From NCBI RefSeq assembly GCF_014643635.1, contig NZ_BMJV01000001.1, positions 1 through 64,000 of the forward strand: 64,000 bases of DNA, given 5' to 3'. Shown here in pieces: positions 26,810 to 35,339 of the stretch. The notes beneath the pieces are model-generated. The model was not told where the DNA came from. It was given only the letters and a program-made list of their open reading frames with translations, and did not search any database. Both the position numbers and the translations under genes were made by a program. Every line of letters starts with the position of its first letter. Position 1 is the stretch's first letter. Source of the stretch: Salipiger pallidus. GTDB lineage: Bacteria > Pseudomonadota > Alphaproteobacteria > Rhodobacterales > Rhodobacteraceae.

Positions 26810-27997
26810 TCACTTGAACGATACGGTCTCGTAGGCGCCGCCCTCGATCTCGTAGTAGCGGTAGGTGCCGGCCGCCTCGCCGGGACCGACGAGTTCCACG
26901 TTGGTCGCACCGACATAGTCGATGTCACCGCCGCTCTCGAGGATTTCCAGCGCCTTGCCAAGCTCGCCCGGCAGGATCGGCTCGCCCGGTGCGTTGGCCA
27001 CGTCGAGAACGTTCGCCGCAACCGCCGCGGAAGACGCTTCGCCGCCCTTCATCATCGCCAGCGCGATGAGGGCTGCAGCGTCGTAGCTTTCGCGGGTGTA
27101 GGAGCTTTCCGCCGTCACGCCTGCTTCGTTGGCCAGGGTCGAGAACGCCTCTGCGCCTTCGCCTTCGGCCCACGGAACCGATCCGAAGCTGCCCTCGAGA
27201 TCATTGCCGAGGTCCGCGATCAGCGCGTCCGAATACATCCCGTCGCCCATGGCGAAGGTGTCGAAGGCCCCGGTGTCGAGCGCGGACTGGATGATGCCCT
27301 TGCCGCCCTGGTCCGAGTAGCCCAGCACCACGAGAACCTCGCCGCCAGCAGAGGCCAGCGCGCCGATCTCGGCCGAGTAGTCACCCTTGCCGTCTTCATG
27401 CGATGCGGTGAGAGTGATCTCGCCGCCCGCTTCGGTGAAGGCCGCCTCGAAGCTGTCGGCAAAGCCCTTGCCATAGTCGTTGTTGGTGTAGGTCACCGCG
27501 ACCGAGCTGATGCCACGCTCGTTCAGGATCTCAGCGAGGACTTCTCCCTGGCGAGCATCCGACGGCGAAGTACGGAAGAAGAGGCCATTGTCCTCGGCTT
27601 CCGACAGGCCCGGCGAGGTGGCCGAGGGCGAGATCATCGGCACGCCGTTGGGCACGGCGACGTTGGACAGGACCGCGCCGGTCACGCCCGAGCAGTCGGC
27701 GCCCATGATGGCGACGACGCCGTCGGTGGTCACGAGGCGTTCTGCAGCGGCCGTGGCGGCGGCGCTGTCTACGCAGGTGCTGTCTGCGCGCACCGGCACG
27801 AGGGTGACCCCCTCGAGGAAGTTGCCGCTGTCGTTGATTTCCTTAAGCGCAAGCTCGGCGCTTCCCGCCATGGACGGGGTCAGGGATTCGATCGGGCCGG
27901 TAAAGCCAAGGATGATCCCAATGCCAGCGTCTTCCGCCTGGGCGGCACCACCTGCGAGCAGCGCGGTGGCGGCGGAGGCCATGAGCCACTTCTTCAT
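26810..27997 (-). CDS. Periplasmic ligand-binding protein of the liv-type transporter (family 4/LivK-like)
   Basis: The 395-residue protein starts with a Sec signal (WLMASAATALLAGGAAQAED) and continues as a two-lobed Peripla_BP_6 fold: GIILGFTGPIESLTPSMAGSAELALKEIND, the ADCSGVTGAVLSNVAVPNGVPMISPSATSPGLS ligand-cleft region (in shorter pieces GADCSGVTG and MISPSATSP), and VTYTNNDYGKGFADSFEAAF. It is the first gene of the operon, as expected for the most abundant component. The cleft residues SPSATSP fit amino-acid-type ligands, but the exact cargo is unresolved. Confidence 0.93.
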   Translation of the reverse strand: MKKWLMASAATALLAGGAAQAEDAGIGIILGFTGPIESLTPSMAGSAELALKEINDSGNFLEGVTLVPVRADSTCVDSAAATAAAERLVTTDGVVAIMGADCSGVTGAVLSNVAVPNGVPMISPSATSPGLSEAEDNGLFFRTSPSDARQGEVLAEILNERGISSVAVTYTNNDYGKGFADSFEAAFTEAGGEITLTASHEDGKGDYSAEIGALASAGGEVLVVLGYSDQGGKGIIQSALDTGAFDTFAMGDGMYSDALIADLGNDLEGSFGSVPWAEGEGAEAFSTLANEAGVTAESSYTRESYDAAALIALAMMKGGEASSAAVAANVLDVANAPGEPILPGELGKALEILESGGDIDYVGATNVELVGPGEAAGTYRYYEIEGGAYETVSFK

Positions 27998-28230
27998 TGT
28001 TCCTGTCTCCCTCGTTGGAACATTTGATTGGTGCGAAGGCTATGCGTCACGCGTGGAAAAGGGAAGAGGGATCAACACATGCCGATACCGCGGAATCGCG
28101 TTGACCACGCGGCAGCCGGTGCGTGTGAAAGGGCCTACGGCTTTGCCGAAGTTTGCACCGGTCCACTTGGCACAGGACGGGTCAGGGGATTGCCTTTGAC
28201 ACTCAACCCCGAGGATCGAGACCGCGCTCG

Positions 28231-28276
28231 GAAGGCGCTGCCCCGTCCCCTGCGAAATATTTGAGGCAAGACAAAA
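28231..28276 (-). repeat. Dispersed G/C hairpin repeat, copy B (decayed, reverse orientation)
   Basis: Read on the minus strand it runs GTTTTGTCTTGCCTCAAATA, then CGCAGGGGACGGGGC-AGC-GCC. The order of elements matches copies A and C, but the terminal hairpin is imperfect. Confidence 0.45.
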
Positions 28277-28388
28277 CCGGGGGCGTGGATTTCCATTTGC
28301 CTCAAATGTTCATGTGGAAGGCATCCGCAATCTTGGGTCGGGCCTGAGTCACCGGCAACGGCGGCATGACATGGTCAGGAACGCAAAA

Positions 28389-28412
28389 GGCGGCGCCACT
28401 GAGGGCGCCGCC
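28389..28412 (-). terminator. Intrinsic terminator after the class II DAHP synthase gene
   Basis: A 9-bp GC stem (GGCGGCGCC and complement) with a 6-nt loop, followed on the minus strand by TTTTGCG, 24 nt after the stop codon. Confidence 0.85.
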
Positions 28413-28435
28413 TATCGTGTTGCAATGCTCAAGGA

Positions 28436-29812
28436 TCAGGCGGTGGCCGTATCCGCGGGCTGCTGGTGCAGCTGCAGCTGGTTGAGCTCTTCGGCTACGA
28501 GGAACGCCAGTTCCAGAGACTGCGATGCGTTCAGGCGCGGATCGCAGGCGGTGTGGTAGCGGTCGCTCAGGTTCTCGTCCGATACGGCGAAGACGCCGCC
28601 GGTGCATTCGGTCACGTCCTGGCCGGTCATCTCGAAATGCACGCCGCCGGGAATGGTGCCCTGCTGCTTGTGAACCGCGAAGAACTCGCGCACCTCGGAG
28701 AGGACCCGGTCGAAGGGACGGGTCTTGTAGCCCGAGGCGGACTTGATGGTGTTGCCGTGCATCGGATCGCAGACCCAGAGAACGTTGGCACCTTCCTCGC
28801 GCACGGCCTCGATGAGGCGGGGCAGGTTGTCGGCCACCTGGCCGGCACCGAAGCGGGTGATGAGCGTCAGCCGGCCCGCCTCGTTCTGCGGGTTCAGCTT
28901 CTTCATCAGAACCTTGAGATCCTCGGAAGTCATCGAGGGGCCGCACTTGAGGCCGATCGGGTTCATCACGCCGCGGGCGAATTCCACGTGCGCGCCGTCG
29001 GGCTGACGGGTACGGTCGCCGATCCAAACCATGTGGCCCGAGCCCGCGAGCCATTTGCCGGAGGTCGAATCGACGCGGGTCAGTGCCTCTTCGTATTCCA
29101 GCAGCAGCGATTCATGGCTGGTGTAGAAATGCACCTGGTGCAGCGCCGCCGAACGGTTGCTGTCGATGCCCGCAGCCTTGATGAAATCAAGCGTGTCGCC
29201 GATGCGCATGGCCATTTCGCGGTAGCGCGCGGCTTTTTCGCCCTCGGTGAAGCCAAGGGTCCAGCGGTGCACCTCGTGCACGTCCGCGTAGCCGCCGGTC
29301 GAGAAGGCGCGCAGCAGGTTCAGCGTGGCGGCTGACTGCGTGTAGGCATGCAGCATCTTCTGCGGGTTGGGCTTGCGGGCTGTGGGGGTGAAGTCCAGCT
29401 CGTTGATGATGTCACCCCGGAAGCTCGGCAGTTCGACACCATCCACGGTTTCCGTGGGGGCAGAACGCGGCTTGGCGAACTGGCCCGCCATGCGGCCGAC
29501 CTTCACCACCGGCACCTTGGCACCGTATGTCAGCACCATGGCCATCTGCAGCATCACCTTGAAGGTGTCACGGATCGCCGACCCGGTGAACTGGTCGAAA
29601 GCCTCGGCGCAGTCGCCGCCCTGAAGCAGGAAGGCCTCGCCGCGCGACGCCTTGCCCAACTCTTCGCGCAGCCGCCGTGCTTCGCCGGCAAAGACCAGCG
29701 GCGGATACTTCGAAAGCTGAGCCTCGACGGTTTCCAGTTCGGCCTGATCGGTATAGTCGGGCATCTGGATGCGGGGCTTGGTACGCCAGCTCGATTTTGT
29801 CCACTCGCTCAT
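28436..29812 (-). CDS. aroG: Class II 3-deoxy-D-arabino-heptulosonate 7-phosphate (DAHP) synthase
   Basis: The 458-residue enzyme joins phosphoenolpyruvate and erythrose 4-phosphate, the entry step of the shikimate pathway. Class II (plant-like) hallmarks are [36 protein letters not shown] in the variant [55 protein letters not shown], the RFGAGQ segment and [10 protein letters not shown]. The metal-binding Cys of QGGDC is present. Full length for the class. It stands alone between the liv operon and the GlxA-type regulator gene. With trpE and aroQ it is one of three aromatic-pathway genes in this window, though they are far apart. Confidence 0.96.
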   Translation of the reverse strand: MSEWTKSSWRTKPRIQMPDYTDQAELETVEAQLSKYPPLVFAGEARRLREELGKASRGEAFLLQGGDCAEAFDQFTGSAIRDTFKVMLQMAMVLTYGAKVPVVKVGRMAGQFAKPRSAPTETVDGVELPSFRGDIINELDFTPTARKPNPQKMLHAYTQSAATLNLLRAFSTGGYADVHEVHRWTLGFTEGEKAARYREMAMRIGDTLDFIKAAGIDSNRSAALHQVHFYTSHESLLLEYEEALTRVDSTSGKWLAGSGHMVWIGDRTRQPDGAHVEFARGVMNPIGLKCGPSMTSEDLKVLMKKLNPQNEAGRLTLITRFGAGQVADNLPRLIEAVREEGANVLWVCDPMHGNTIKSASGYKTRPFDRVLSEVREFFAVHKQQGTIPGGVHFEMTGQDVTECTGGVFAVSDENLSDRYHTACDPRLNASQSLELAFLVAEELNQLQLHQQPADTATA

Positions 29813-30020
29813 GATCTTTCTCCCAGTCGATCTCCGTTAGCGAAAACGTCCGGTGCATATACAGAAGGCGCCCCCTTAAGGCCACAGGAAAGTGTGCGTG
29901 CCGCTTGACGCCATTTGACACATCTGCACATCTGGTCGGACCGTTCCGGTGGCCCCGCGGCGCCTGTCGCACGAAGCGCTCTGGAATGGCTGGATAAACC
30001 GTTCGGACCCGGGGGGCACC

Positions 30021-31028
30021 ATGTCGCTGTCTCGTACCTCTAGAGGAGACACCTCGCAGCCCGCGCGGCGGCGGTTTGTCTTCGTTCTGCTTCCCGATTT
30101 CACGCTTCTGAGCTTTGCCGCCGCGGTCGAGGCGCTTCGCATCGCCAACCGCATGGCAGGCACTCATGTCTACGAGTGGATGCTGACCTCAGAAGGCGGC
30201 GGCTCGGTGCGCTGTTCGGCGGGCATGGACTACCAGCTTGACGGTGATCTGCCCGAGCTGACGCGCGATGACGTGGTGCTTGTCTGCGGCGGCATCGACG
30301 TGGCGGCGGCGACCACCAAGAAGCTTCTGGGCTGGCTGCGGCGTGAGGCGCGGCGCGGGCTGACCATGGGCGGCCTGTGCACCGCTGCCTGGACACTGGC
30401 CGAGGCCGGACTGCTTGATGGCAAGCGCGCCACCATCCACTGGGAAAACCACGATGGTTTCGAAGAGGAATTTCCCGAGGTCGAGCTGACCAAGTCGGTT
30501 TTCGTACTTGATGGCAACCGGCTGTCCACCGCCGGGGGGACATCGTCCATCGACCTGATGCTGAAGCTCATCGCCGACGATCATGGCGAGGAGCTGGCCA
30601 ACGCGGTGGCCGACCAGCTGATTTATTCCACCATTCGCACCGACCGTGACACCCAGCGTCTGTCCACGCCGACCCGCATCGGCGTGCGCCATCCCAAGCT
30701 GTCGCAGGTCATCAAGATGATGGAAGGCAACATCGAGGACCCCATCAGCCCCGCCATCCTCGCGCGTGAGGTGGGCATGTCGACGCGACAGCTGGAGCGG
30801 CTGTTCCGGCGGTACCTGACCCGCAGTCCCAAGCGATACTACATGGAATTGCGGCTTCAGAAGGCGCGCAACCTGCTGATGCAGACGGACATGAGCGTCA
30901 TCAACGTGGCGCTGGCCTGCGGATTCACCAGCCCCTCGCATTTCTCGAAATGCTACCGCGCGCATTACAAGACGACACCCTACCGCGAGCGCGGCAGCCA
31001 AGGCACCAAGGCGGCATCGTCCACCTGA
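30021..31028 (+). CDS. GlxA-family transcriptional regulator (DJ-1/PfpI-like domain plus AraC HTH)
   Basis: A 335-residue regulator. Residues about 20-190 form an amidotransferase-like sensor fold (FVFVLLPDFTLLSFAAAVEALRIAN, VLVCGGID, GGLCTAAWTLAEAGLLDG, TIHWENHD). Residues about 230-325 carry two helix-turn-helix units of AraC type (ILAREVGMSTRQLERLFRRYL, NVALACGFTSPSHFSKCYRAHY). Relatives such as GbdR, CdhR and ArgR control catabolism of glycine betaine, carnitine or arginine. No such catabolic gene adjoins it, so its target is not evident. The ATG at 30021 was preferred to an upstream in-frame start whose extension looks non-coding. Confidence 0.9.
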   Translation: MSLSRTSRGDTSQPARRRFVFVLLPDFTLLSFAAAVEALRIANRMAGTHVYEWMLTSEGGGSVRCSAGMDYQLDGDLPELTRDDVVLVCGGIDVAAATTKKLLGWLRREARRGLTMGGLCTAAWTLAEAGLLDGKRATIHWENHDGFEEEFPEVELTKSVFVLDGNRLSTAGGTSSIDLMLKLIADDHGEELANAVADQLIYSTIRTDRDTQRLSTPTRIGVRHPKLSQVIKMMEGNIEDPISPAILAREVGMSTRQLERLFRRYLTRSPKRYYMELRLQKARNLLMQTDMSVINVALACGFTSPSHFSKCYRAHYKTTPYRERGSQGTKAASST

Positions 31029-31032
31029 GCGA

Positions 31033-32127
31033 TCATGGCAGGGCGGCGCGGTAGAGCGTGCCGTTGACCTCGGACAGGAACCAGATGTCGCCATCCGGGC
31101 CCTGGTCTACGTCACGCACCCGCAGCGTGGCTTCGCTTTCGAGCCTTTCCGCCTCGCGCAGCGGGTCGCCGGTCAGGCGGGAGATGTAGTTGAACTTGAG
31201 CGAGCCCACCAGCATGTCGCCGTTCCAGTCGCCCCCCTCGAGGAACACCGCGTCCGACGGGGCGATGGAGGGATCCCAGTAGAACTCGGGCTGCTCCATA
31301 CCGTCCTTGGCAGTGCCCTCGCCAATCTGCGCACCAGAATAGTGCCGCCCGTACGAGATCACCGGCCAGCCGTAGTTGGCACCGGGCGCGATCCGGTTTA
31401 CTTCGTCCCCGCCTTGAGCGCCATGTTCCACCACGAAAAGCTGCCCTGACGCGTCGAAGGCAGCCCCTTGCGGATTGCGGTGGCCGTAGGACCAGATCTC
31501 GGGCTGTGCACCGTTCTGACCGACGAACGGATTGTCGTCGGGGACCGATCCGTCACGATTGATGCGGATCACCGAGCCGTTGTGGCGCGACAGATCCTGT
31601 GCGGCGGGGCGGTCTCCGCGTTCGCCGATGGTGACGAACAATGTCCCGTCCGGCGCTTCGCGGATGCGAGAACCGAAATGCGCGCCGCCGCTGGAACCGG
31701 GGGCCATCTCGAAGATGGTTTGCGCATTCTCAAGCGCGGTCGCGCCTTCGGGCAGGGTTGCCTTGAGTACAGCAGTGCCTGCACCGCCCTTCTGCGGGCG
31801 CGAGTACGTCAGGAAAATCTCGCGGGTTTCGGCGAAATCCCGAGGCAGCATGACATCGAGAAGGCCGCCCTGACGCTGGGTGTAGAGTTCGGGAAGCCCC
31901 GAAATGCGCTCTGACGCGCCGTCGCGGACGGTCAGAAGCGAACCAGCTTTCTCGGTGATGAAGATCGTGCCATCCGGTGCCACGTCAAAGCCCCAAGGCA
32001 TATCGAGCCCCTGAACGATGGGTGTGACAGTGAGGTCGCCGAGGCTGCTGGCGATGTCCACCTCCTCCTGCGCAGCGGCAGGCAGGGCAAGGATGGAAAG
32101 GGTTGTGGCGATGGCGGCTCGGGTCAT
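31033..32127 (-). CDS. PQQ-dependent sugar (glucose/sorbosone-type) dehydrogenase, exported
   Basis: A 364-residue protein with a Sec signal (AAIATTLSILALPAAAQE) and a six-bladed beta-propeller of the soluble aldose dehydrogenase family: GLDMPWGFDVAPDGTIFITEKAG, GGAHFGSRIREAPDGTLFVTIGERGD, WSYGHRNPQGAAFD (catalytic-site His/Arg region), VVEHGAQGGDEVNRI and NYGWP. Family members use PQQ and calcium to oxidise aldoses in the periplasm; E. coli YliI is a typical relative. No PQQ synthesis genes are in this window. The start at 32127 has AAGGAGA 8 nt upstream, unlike the earlier in-frame ATG. It is convergent with the GlxA-type gene, only 4 nt apart. Confidence 0.9.
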   Translation of the reverse strand: MTRAAIATTLSILALPAAAQEEVDIASSLGDLTVTPIVQGLDMPWGFDVAPDGTIFITEKAGSLLTVRDGASERISGLPELYTQRQGGLLDVMLPRDFAETREIFLTYSRPQKGGAGTAVLKATLPEGATALENAQTIFEMAPGSSGGAHFGSRIREAPDGTLFVTIGERGDRPAAQDLSRHNGSVIRINRDGSVPDDNPFVGQNGAQPEIWSYGHRNPQGAAFDASGQLFVVEHGAQGGDEVNRIAPGANYGWPVISYGRHYSGAQIGEGTAKDGMEQPEFYWDPSIAPSDAVFLEGGDWNGDMLVGSLKFNYISRLTGDPLREAERLESEATLRVRDVDQGPDGDIWFLSEVNGTLYRAALP

Positions 32128-32298
32128 GGCAACGTCTCCTTTAAGGAATGATATGGCCTGATTTCGCGACCTGCCAAGCGTGCGGACGATCACTTCCGCG
32201 CCAGAGGGCGGCTGCGCGACAGTCGTAGGTGAAAACGCGGGAACCCTTTGGCCCGCCGTGCGTAGTCCGGTGATGCCTGCAAGCTAGGGAGACCCTGC

Positions 32299-32739
32299 AT
32301 GGGACGTATCCAGATGAAGACCCGGATGGGGGTGGCCGTGATGGCCGGCGCCATGGCGACGGCGCCCGCGGCGAATGCTGCCGAAGACCTGTTCCGCCCG
32401 CTCCCCGCCGAAGCCCGCGATCTTGGCGACATGCGCTGGGAAAAACGCCCCGTTTTGGTCTTTGCCCCAGCGCCGAGCGATCCGGACTATGTCCGCCAGA
32501 TGGATCTCCTGCGGGCCGCCAAGGCGGCGCTTGCCGAGCGTGACATCGTGGTGCTGAGCGATCTGGACGATCGCACCCCGTCGCCCTTGCGCCAGGGCTT
32601 TCAGCCCGGTGGATTCAAGATTGTTCTGGTGGGCAAGGACGGCGGTGTGAAACTCGAACGTAACGACGTGACCGCGCCCGAAGACCTCATGGCGCTGATC
32701 GACACGATGCCGATGCGCATCCGCGAGGCCTCCGAGTAA
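32299..32739 (+). CDS. DUF4174 family exported protein
   Basis: A 146-residue protein with a signal sequence (MGVAVMAGAMATAPAANAAED) and a thioredoxin-like body without the CxxC pair: MRWEKRPVLVFAPAPSDP, AALAERDIVVLSDLDD, FKIVLVGKDGGVKLERNDVTAPEDLMALIDTMPMR. DUF4174 proteins are periplasmic and of unknown function. AGGGAGA lies 6 nt before the ATG at 32299. It is divergent from the sugar dehydrogenase gene and followed by a weak terminator. Confidence 0.85.
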   Translation: MGRIQMKTRMGVAVMAGAMATAPAANAAEDLFRPLPAEARDLGDMRWEKRPVLVFAPAPSDPDYVRQMDLLRAAKAALAERDIVVLSDLDDRTPSPLRQGFQPGGFKIVLVGKDGGVKLERNDVTAPEDLMALIDTMPMRIREASE

Positions 32740-32771
32740 CCTCAGCTTTTATGGCGACGCTCTTGGACAAG

Positions 32772-32796
32772 TCCCGCTCTGCCAGGCGGGGCTTTT
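32772..32796 (+). terminator. Weak terminator after the DUF4174 gene
   Basis: A 6-bp stem with one wobble pair (TCCCGC ... GCGGGG) is followed by CTTTTCATTT. Confidence 0.5.
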
Positions 32797-32879
32797 CATT
32801 TGGGGCCGATGGCCCCGTCGGGTCAGTTGGCGCTGCATCCGAGGCGGCAGGACCCGGCTATCTTCGGCGACCCATGAAC

Positions 32880-32952
32880 GGGCCAAACAGGCCCCCTTGC
32901 GGGGTTCCGGCCAAATCAGCCCCCGTCTGGGGCAAATCGACCCGAGAACGGG
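32880..32952. repeat. Tandem array of short hairpin units
   Basis: Successive perfect inverted repeats: GGGCC-AAACA-GGCCC (32880-32894), CCCC-TTGC-GGGG (32893-32904), GCCCC-CGTCT-GGGGC (32919-32933) and CCCG-AGAA-CGGG (32941-32952). The linkers repeat too: GGCCAAAC, GGCCAAATC, GGCAAATC, giving degenerate units of about 22-28 nt. An earlier partial unit (GGCCGATGGCC) lies near 32801-32811. Confidence 0.6.
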
Positions 32953-32995
32953 AGAGCCATTTCTTTGCTTGGATGGCCCGCCTGTCGGAAACGCA

Positions 32996-33028
32996 AACGC
33001 CCCCGCCGGTTATCTGGACGGGGGCGTT
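32996..33028. terminator. Terminator downstream of ggpS, usable on both strands
   Basis: A 10-bp stem (AACGCCCCCG and complement) with a 13-nt loop, T-run on the plus strand (TTTTTG) and TGCGTTT on the minus strand, beginning 22 nt after the ggpS stop. Confidence 0.8.
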
Positions 33029-33049
33029 CATTTTTGCAAAGAGAGCCTT

Positions 33050-34561
33050 TCAGGCAGGCTCGACCTCGGGCGTGCTCGTATCGCCGAAATCTTCCGGCGA
33101 CAGCAACGCCAGCTGATCTTCGGCCCAGTGGCGCGTGTCGCGCTTTTCAACCGAGGCCTGCAGCAGCTTCATGCGTGCGCGGCGTTCTTCCTCCGGCATG
33201 TCGAGCGCCAGGTCGATGGCGAAATCCATGGCTCGGGTTGAGAAGGGGTTGGTCAGCACCGCTGCACCAAGCTCTACTGCCGCACCGGCGAACTCCGACA
33301 GGACCAGCACGCCGTCACCGTCCTTGCGGGCGGCCACGTATTCCTTGCAAACAAGGTTCATGCCGTCCGCCAGCGGCGTGATCCATGCCACGTCCGCCAC
33401 CTGGTACCAGGCCACAAGTTCCTCGAACGGCACCGCGCGGGAAATCAGCGCGACCGGCTGGAATGTGAAGCTGCCGAAGCGGCCATTGATGCGACCGGCA
33501 ATTTCTTCGAGTTCCTTCTGGATCGGCTCGTAGACCGTCATGTTGCGGTTCGCGGGAACCGAAACGTGCAGCAGTCTCACCACGCCGCGCAGATCCGGAC
33601 GCCGCTCCAGAAGGCGCTCGAATGCGATGAGCTGGTCTGCGCCACCCTTGGTGTAGTCGGTCCGGCCAACGGACAGCAGCACGCGGGTGTCGCCGATTTC
33701 GGACCGGAACTTCTCGGCTAGCTTGTCGGTTTTCTCCGTATTCGCGAGTTCGCGAATGTAGTCCACGTCGACCCCCACGGGCGTTACGCCAAGCTGGACT
33801 TCACGTTCCTCGGTATAAATGCTGGTGGGCACCGTTCGGTCCGACAGGGCCGAGCCTTCGGACATCAGGTCCGGGTCCACCTTGATCCGTGGCACATTGC
33901 CCACGTCCCGAAGCGAACGGACGCAGCTGACGAAATTCGAGGCATAGCGCGGAATGTGGAACCCGACCACGTCGCAGGCGAGCAGCGATTCGATGATCTC
34001 GCCGCGCCACGGCAGCACGTTGAACATGTCCGCCGCCGGGAAGGGTGTGTGGTGGTAGAACGAGATCCGCACGTCGGGGCGCATCTGGCGCAGGTAGCCG
34101 GGCACGAGCCAGAGGTTGTAGTCGTGCACCCAGACCGACGCACCGGGCGCGGCCTCGGCGGCGGCGGCTTCAGCGAAGGCCCAGTTGACCTCCTTGAAGG
34201 TGGGCCAGTCCACCGGGTCGTAGTTGTACTTTTCCTTGAAGCCGTGAAGAATCGGCCAGAAGGCCTCTTTCGAGGTCACATGGTAGAAGCTTTTCACCTG
34301 GTCCGGGGTCAGCGGCAGGCGGTACACGGTGTACTTGCCAAAGCTGTCCTCGATCCTGATGACCCGGTCGAACCCTGGATCCGAGGAATCCTCGGCCTCT
34401 TTCCATGCAACCCAAGCGGCATTTTCCACTTTCCCGAAAAAGCTTTTCAGGGTTGGGACGATGCCGTTCGGGCTCTTGTTGGCGCGGTATTCGACCTTAC
34501 CGTCGACTTCCACCTCGTCATAAGGCTGTCTGTGATAGACGATCACGAGATCGCTGGACAT
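33050..34561 (-). CDS. ggpS: Glucosylglycerol-phosphate synthase (GT20 family)
   Basis: The 503-residue enzyme transfers glucose, typically from ADP-glucose, to sn-glycerol 3-phosphate, giving glucosylglycerol phosphate. It matches the cyanobacterial GgpS type rather than trehalose-6-phosphate synthase: VIVYHRQPYDEVEVDG, KSPNGIVPTLKSFF, RLPLTPDQVKSFYHVTSKEAFWPILHGF, VWVHDYNLWLVPGYLRQMRPD, YHHTPFPAADMFNVLPWR, GFHIPRYASNFVSC and SVGRTDYTKGGADQL. It is the last gene of gpsA-ggpP-ggpS; the phosphatase stop and this ATG are separated by one base, so translation is coupled. The product is a compatible solute of marine bacteria. Trehalose-6-phosphate synthase is unlikely given these GgpS-specific stretches. 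Confidence 0.93.
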   Translation of the reverse strand: MSSDLVIVYHRQPYDEVEVDGKVEYRANKSPNGIVPTLKSFFGKVENAAWVAWKEAEDSSDPGFDRVIRIEDSFGKYTVYRLPLTPDQVKSFYHVTSKEAFWPILHGFKEKYNYDPVDWPTFKEVNWAFAEAAAAEAAPGASVWVHDYNLWLVPGYLRQMRPDVRISFYHHTPFPAADMFNVLPWRGEIIESLLACDVVGFHIPRYASNFVSCVRSLRDVGNVPRIKVDPDLMSEGSALSDRTVPTSIYTEEREVQLGVTPVGVDVDYIRELANTEKTDKLAEKFRSEIGDTRVLLSVGRTDYTKGGADQLIAFERLLERRPDLRGVVRLLHVSVPANRNMTVYEPIQKELEEIAGRINGRFGSFTFQPVALISRAVPFEELVAWYQVADVAWITPLADGMNLVCKEYVAARKDGDGVLVLSEFAGAAVELGAAVLTNPFSTRAMDFAIDLALDMPEEERRARMKLLQASVEKRDTRHWAEDQLALLSPEDFGDTSTPEVEPA

Positions 34562-34562
34562 C

Positions 34563-35339
34563 TCAGGCTCCTTTCGGGAGAGGGTGAAGATTGAAGGCCT
34601 CGATGGCCTCGAGGATGCCGGCGGCGCCGATGGCTTCGGCGCAATGCACCTGCGGCTTGCCAGACACTTTGTCCAGCAGCGCCTGTTCAGAGCCGCCTAC
34701 AGCGACGGCCTGAAGCCCGCAGACCAGCATCGACAAGTCATTGAGAGTATCCCCGGCGGCCAGCACGCGACCTTCCTCAATCCCGAGGTGGGTCACGAGG
34801 CGGCGCAGGGAGGGACCTTTCGAAATGCCGCGGGGCAGGACGTCGAAATACTTGTTGTCCGACACGAGCGTGTCATGGCCCATCTCGCGCACCTTATCAT
34901 GTGCACTGTCGTCAAAGGCATCGGGATCAAGGTCGTAGCTGATGCGGTACCGGAAATCGGTTTCTTGAAGCGTCAGGCCCGGATGGCCGTGCAGCGCGTC
35001 GCGCACGGTGGCCCCAGCGTCCCCCCAAGTTTCGGCGATCTCGACCTCGAGCGGCTCGATGGGATGGATCTTGCCGTCCTCGACCCGGGCAATGGTCGTG
35101 CCGACATCACCCACCACATACTCGGGCCAGGGCACGCCACCGTCACAGAGTTTGCCAATGAACTTGGGGTCGCGGCCGGTGACAAAGATCAGCCCCACGG
35201 TCTCGCGATTGGCCTCGATCCAATCGTAGAGCCGGGCGCGATCTTCTTCGGTGCCACCAAGGAACGTGCCGTCAAGGTCGGTGGCCAGCACGAACTTGCA
35301 GTCGGCAATGTTGCGGCCATGGGGATGGTCAAAGCTCAT
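34563..35339 (-). CDS. ggpP: HAD-superfamily phosphatase, probable glucosylglycerol-phosphate phosphatase
   Basis: A 258-residue HAD subfamily IIB hydrolase. The nucleophile motif is VLATDLDGTFLGG, motif II is FVTGRD, motif III the Lys in GISKGPSLRRLV, and motif IV GDTLNDLSML. Such enzymes include sucrose- and mannosyl-3-phosphoglycerate phosphatases. Its place between gpsA and ggpS, overlapping gpsA by ATGA, makes removal of phosphate from glucosylglycerol phosphate the natural role. In other proteobacteria this HAD module is fused to the synthase as GgpPS; here it is separate. The ATG at 35339 was chosen over a long Arg-rich upstream extension that lies inside gpsA. Substrate is inferred from context. 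Confidence 0.85.
   Translation of the reverse strand: MSFDHPHGRNIADCKFVLATDLDGTFLGGTEEDRARLYDWIEANRETVGLIFVTGRDPKFIGKLCDGGVPWPEYVVGDVGTTIARVEDGKIHPIEPLEVEIAETWGDAGATVRDALHGHPGLTLQETDFRYRISYDLDPDAFDDSAHDKVREMGHDTLVSDNKYFDVLPRGISKGPSLRRLVTHLGIEEGRVLAAGDTLNDLSMLVCGLQAVAVGGSEQALLDKVSGKPQVHCAEAIGAAGILEAIEAFNLHPLPKGA

Larger units (their letters stand above)
27998..28435. other. Intergenic region upstream of the liv operon and downstream of the DAHP synthase gene
   Basis: These 438 bp include the liv promoter region near 28000-28100, the decayed hairpin repeat B (28231-28276), an 11-bp inverted repeat (ATTTGAGGCAA ... TTGCCTCAAAT, about 28259-28313) and the terminator of the DAHP synthase gene. 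No gene is supported. Confidence 0.5.
32740..33049. other. Hairpin-rich intergenic region between convergent genes
   Basis: These 310 bp between the DUF4174 gene and ggpS have no gene. They contain a weak terminator for DUF4174, a tandem array of short hairpins (32880-32952) and a strong terminator at 32996-33028. Confidence 0.6.
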
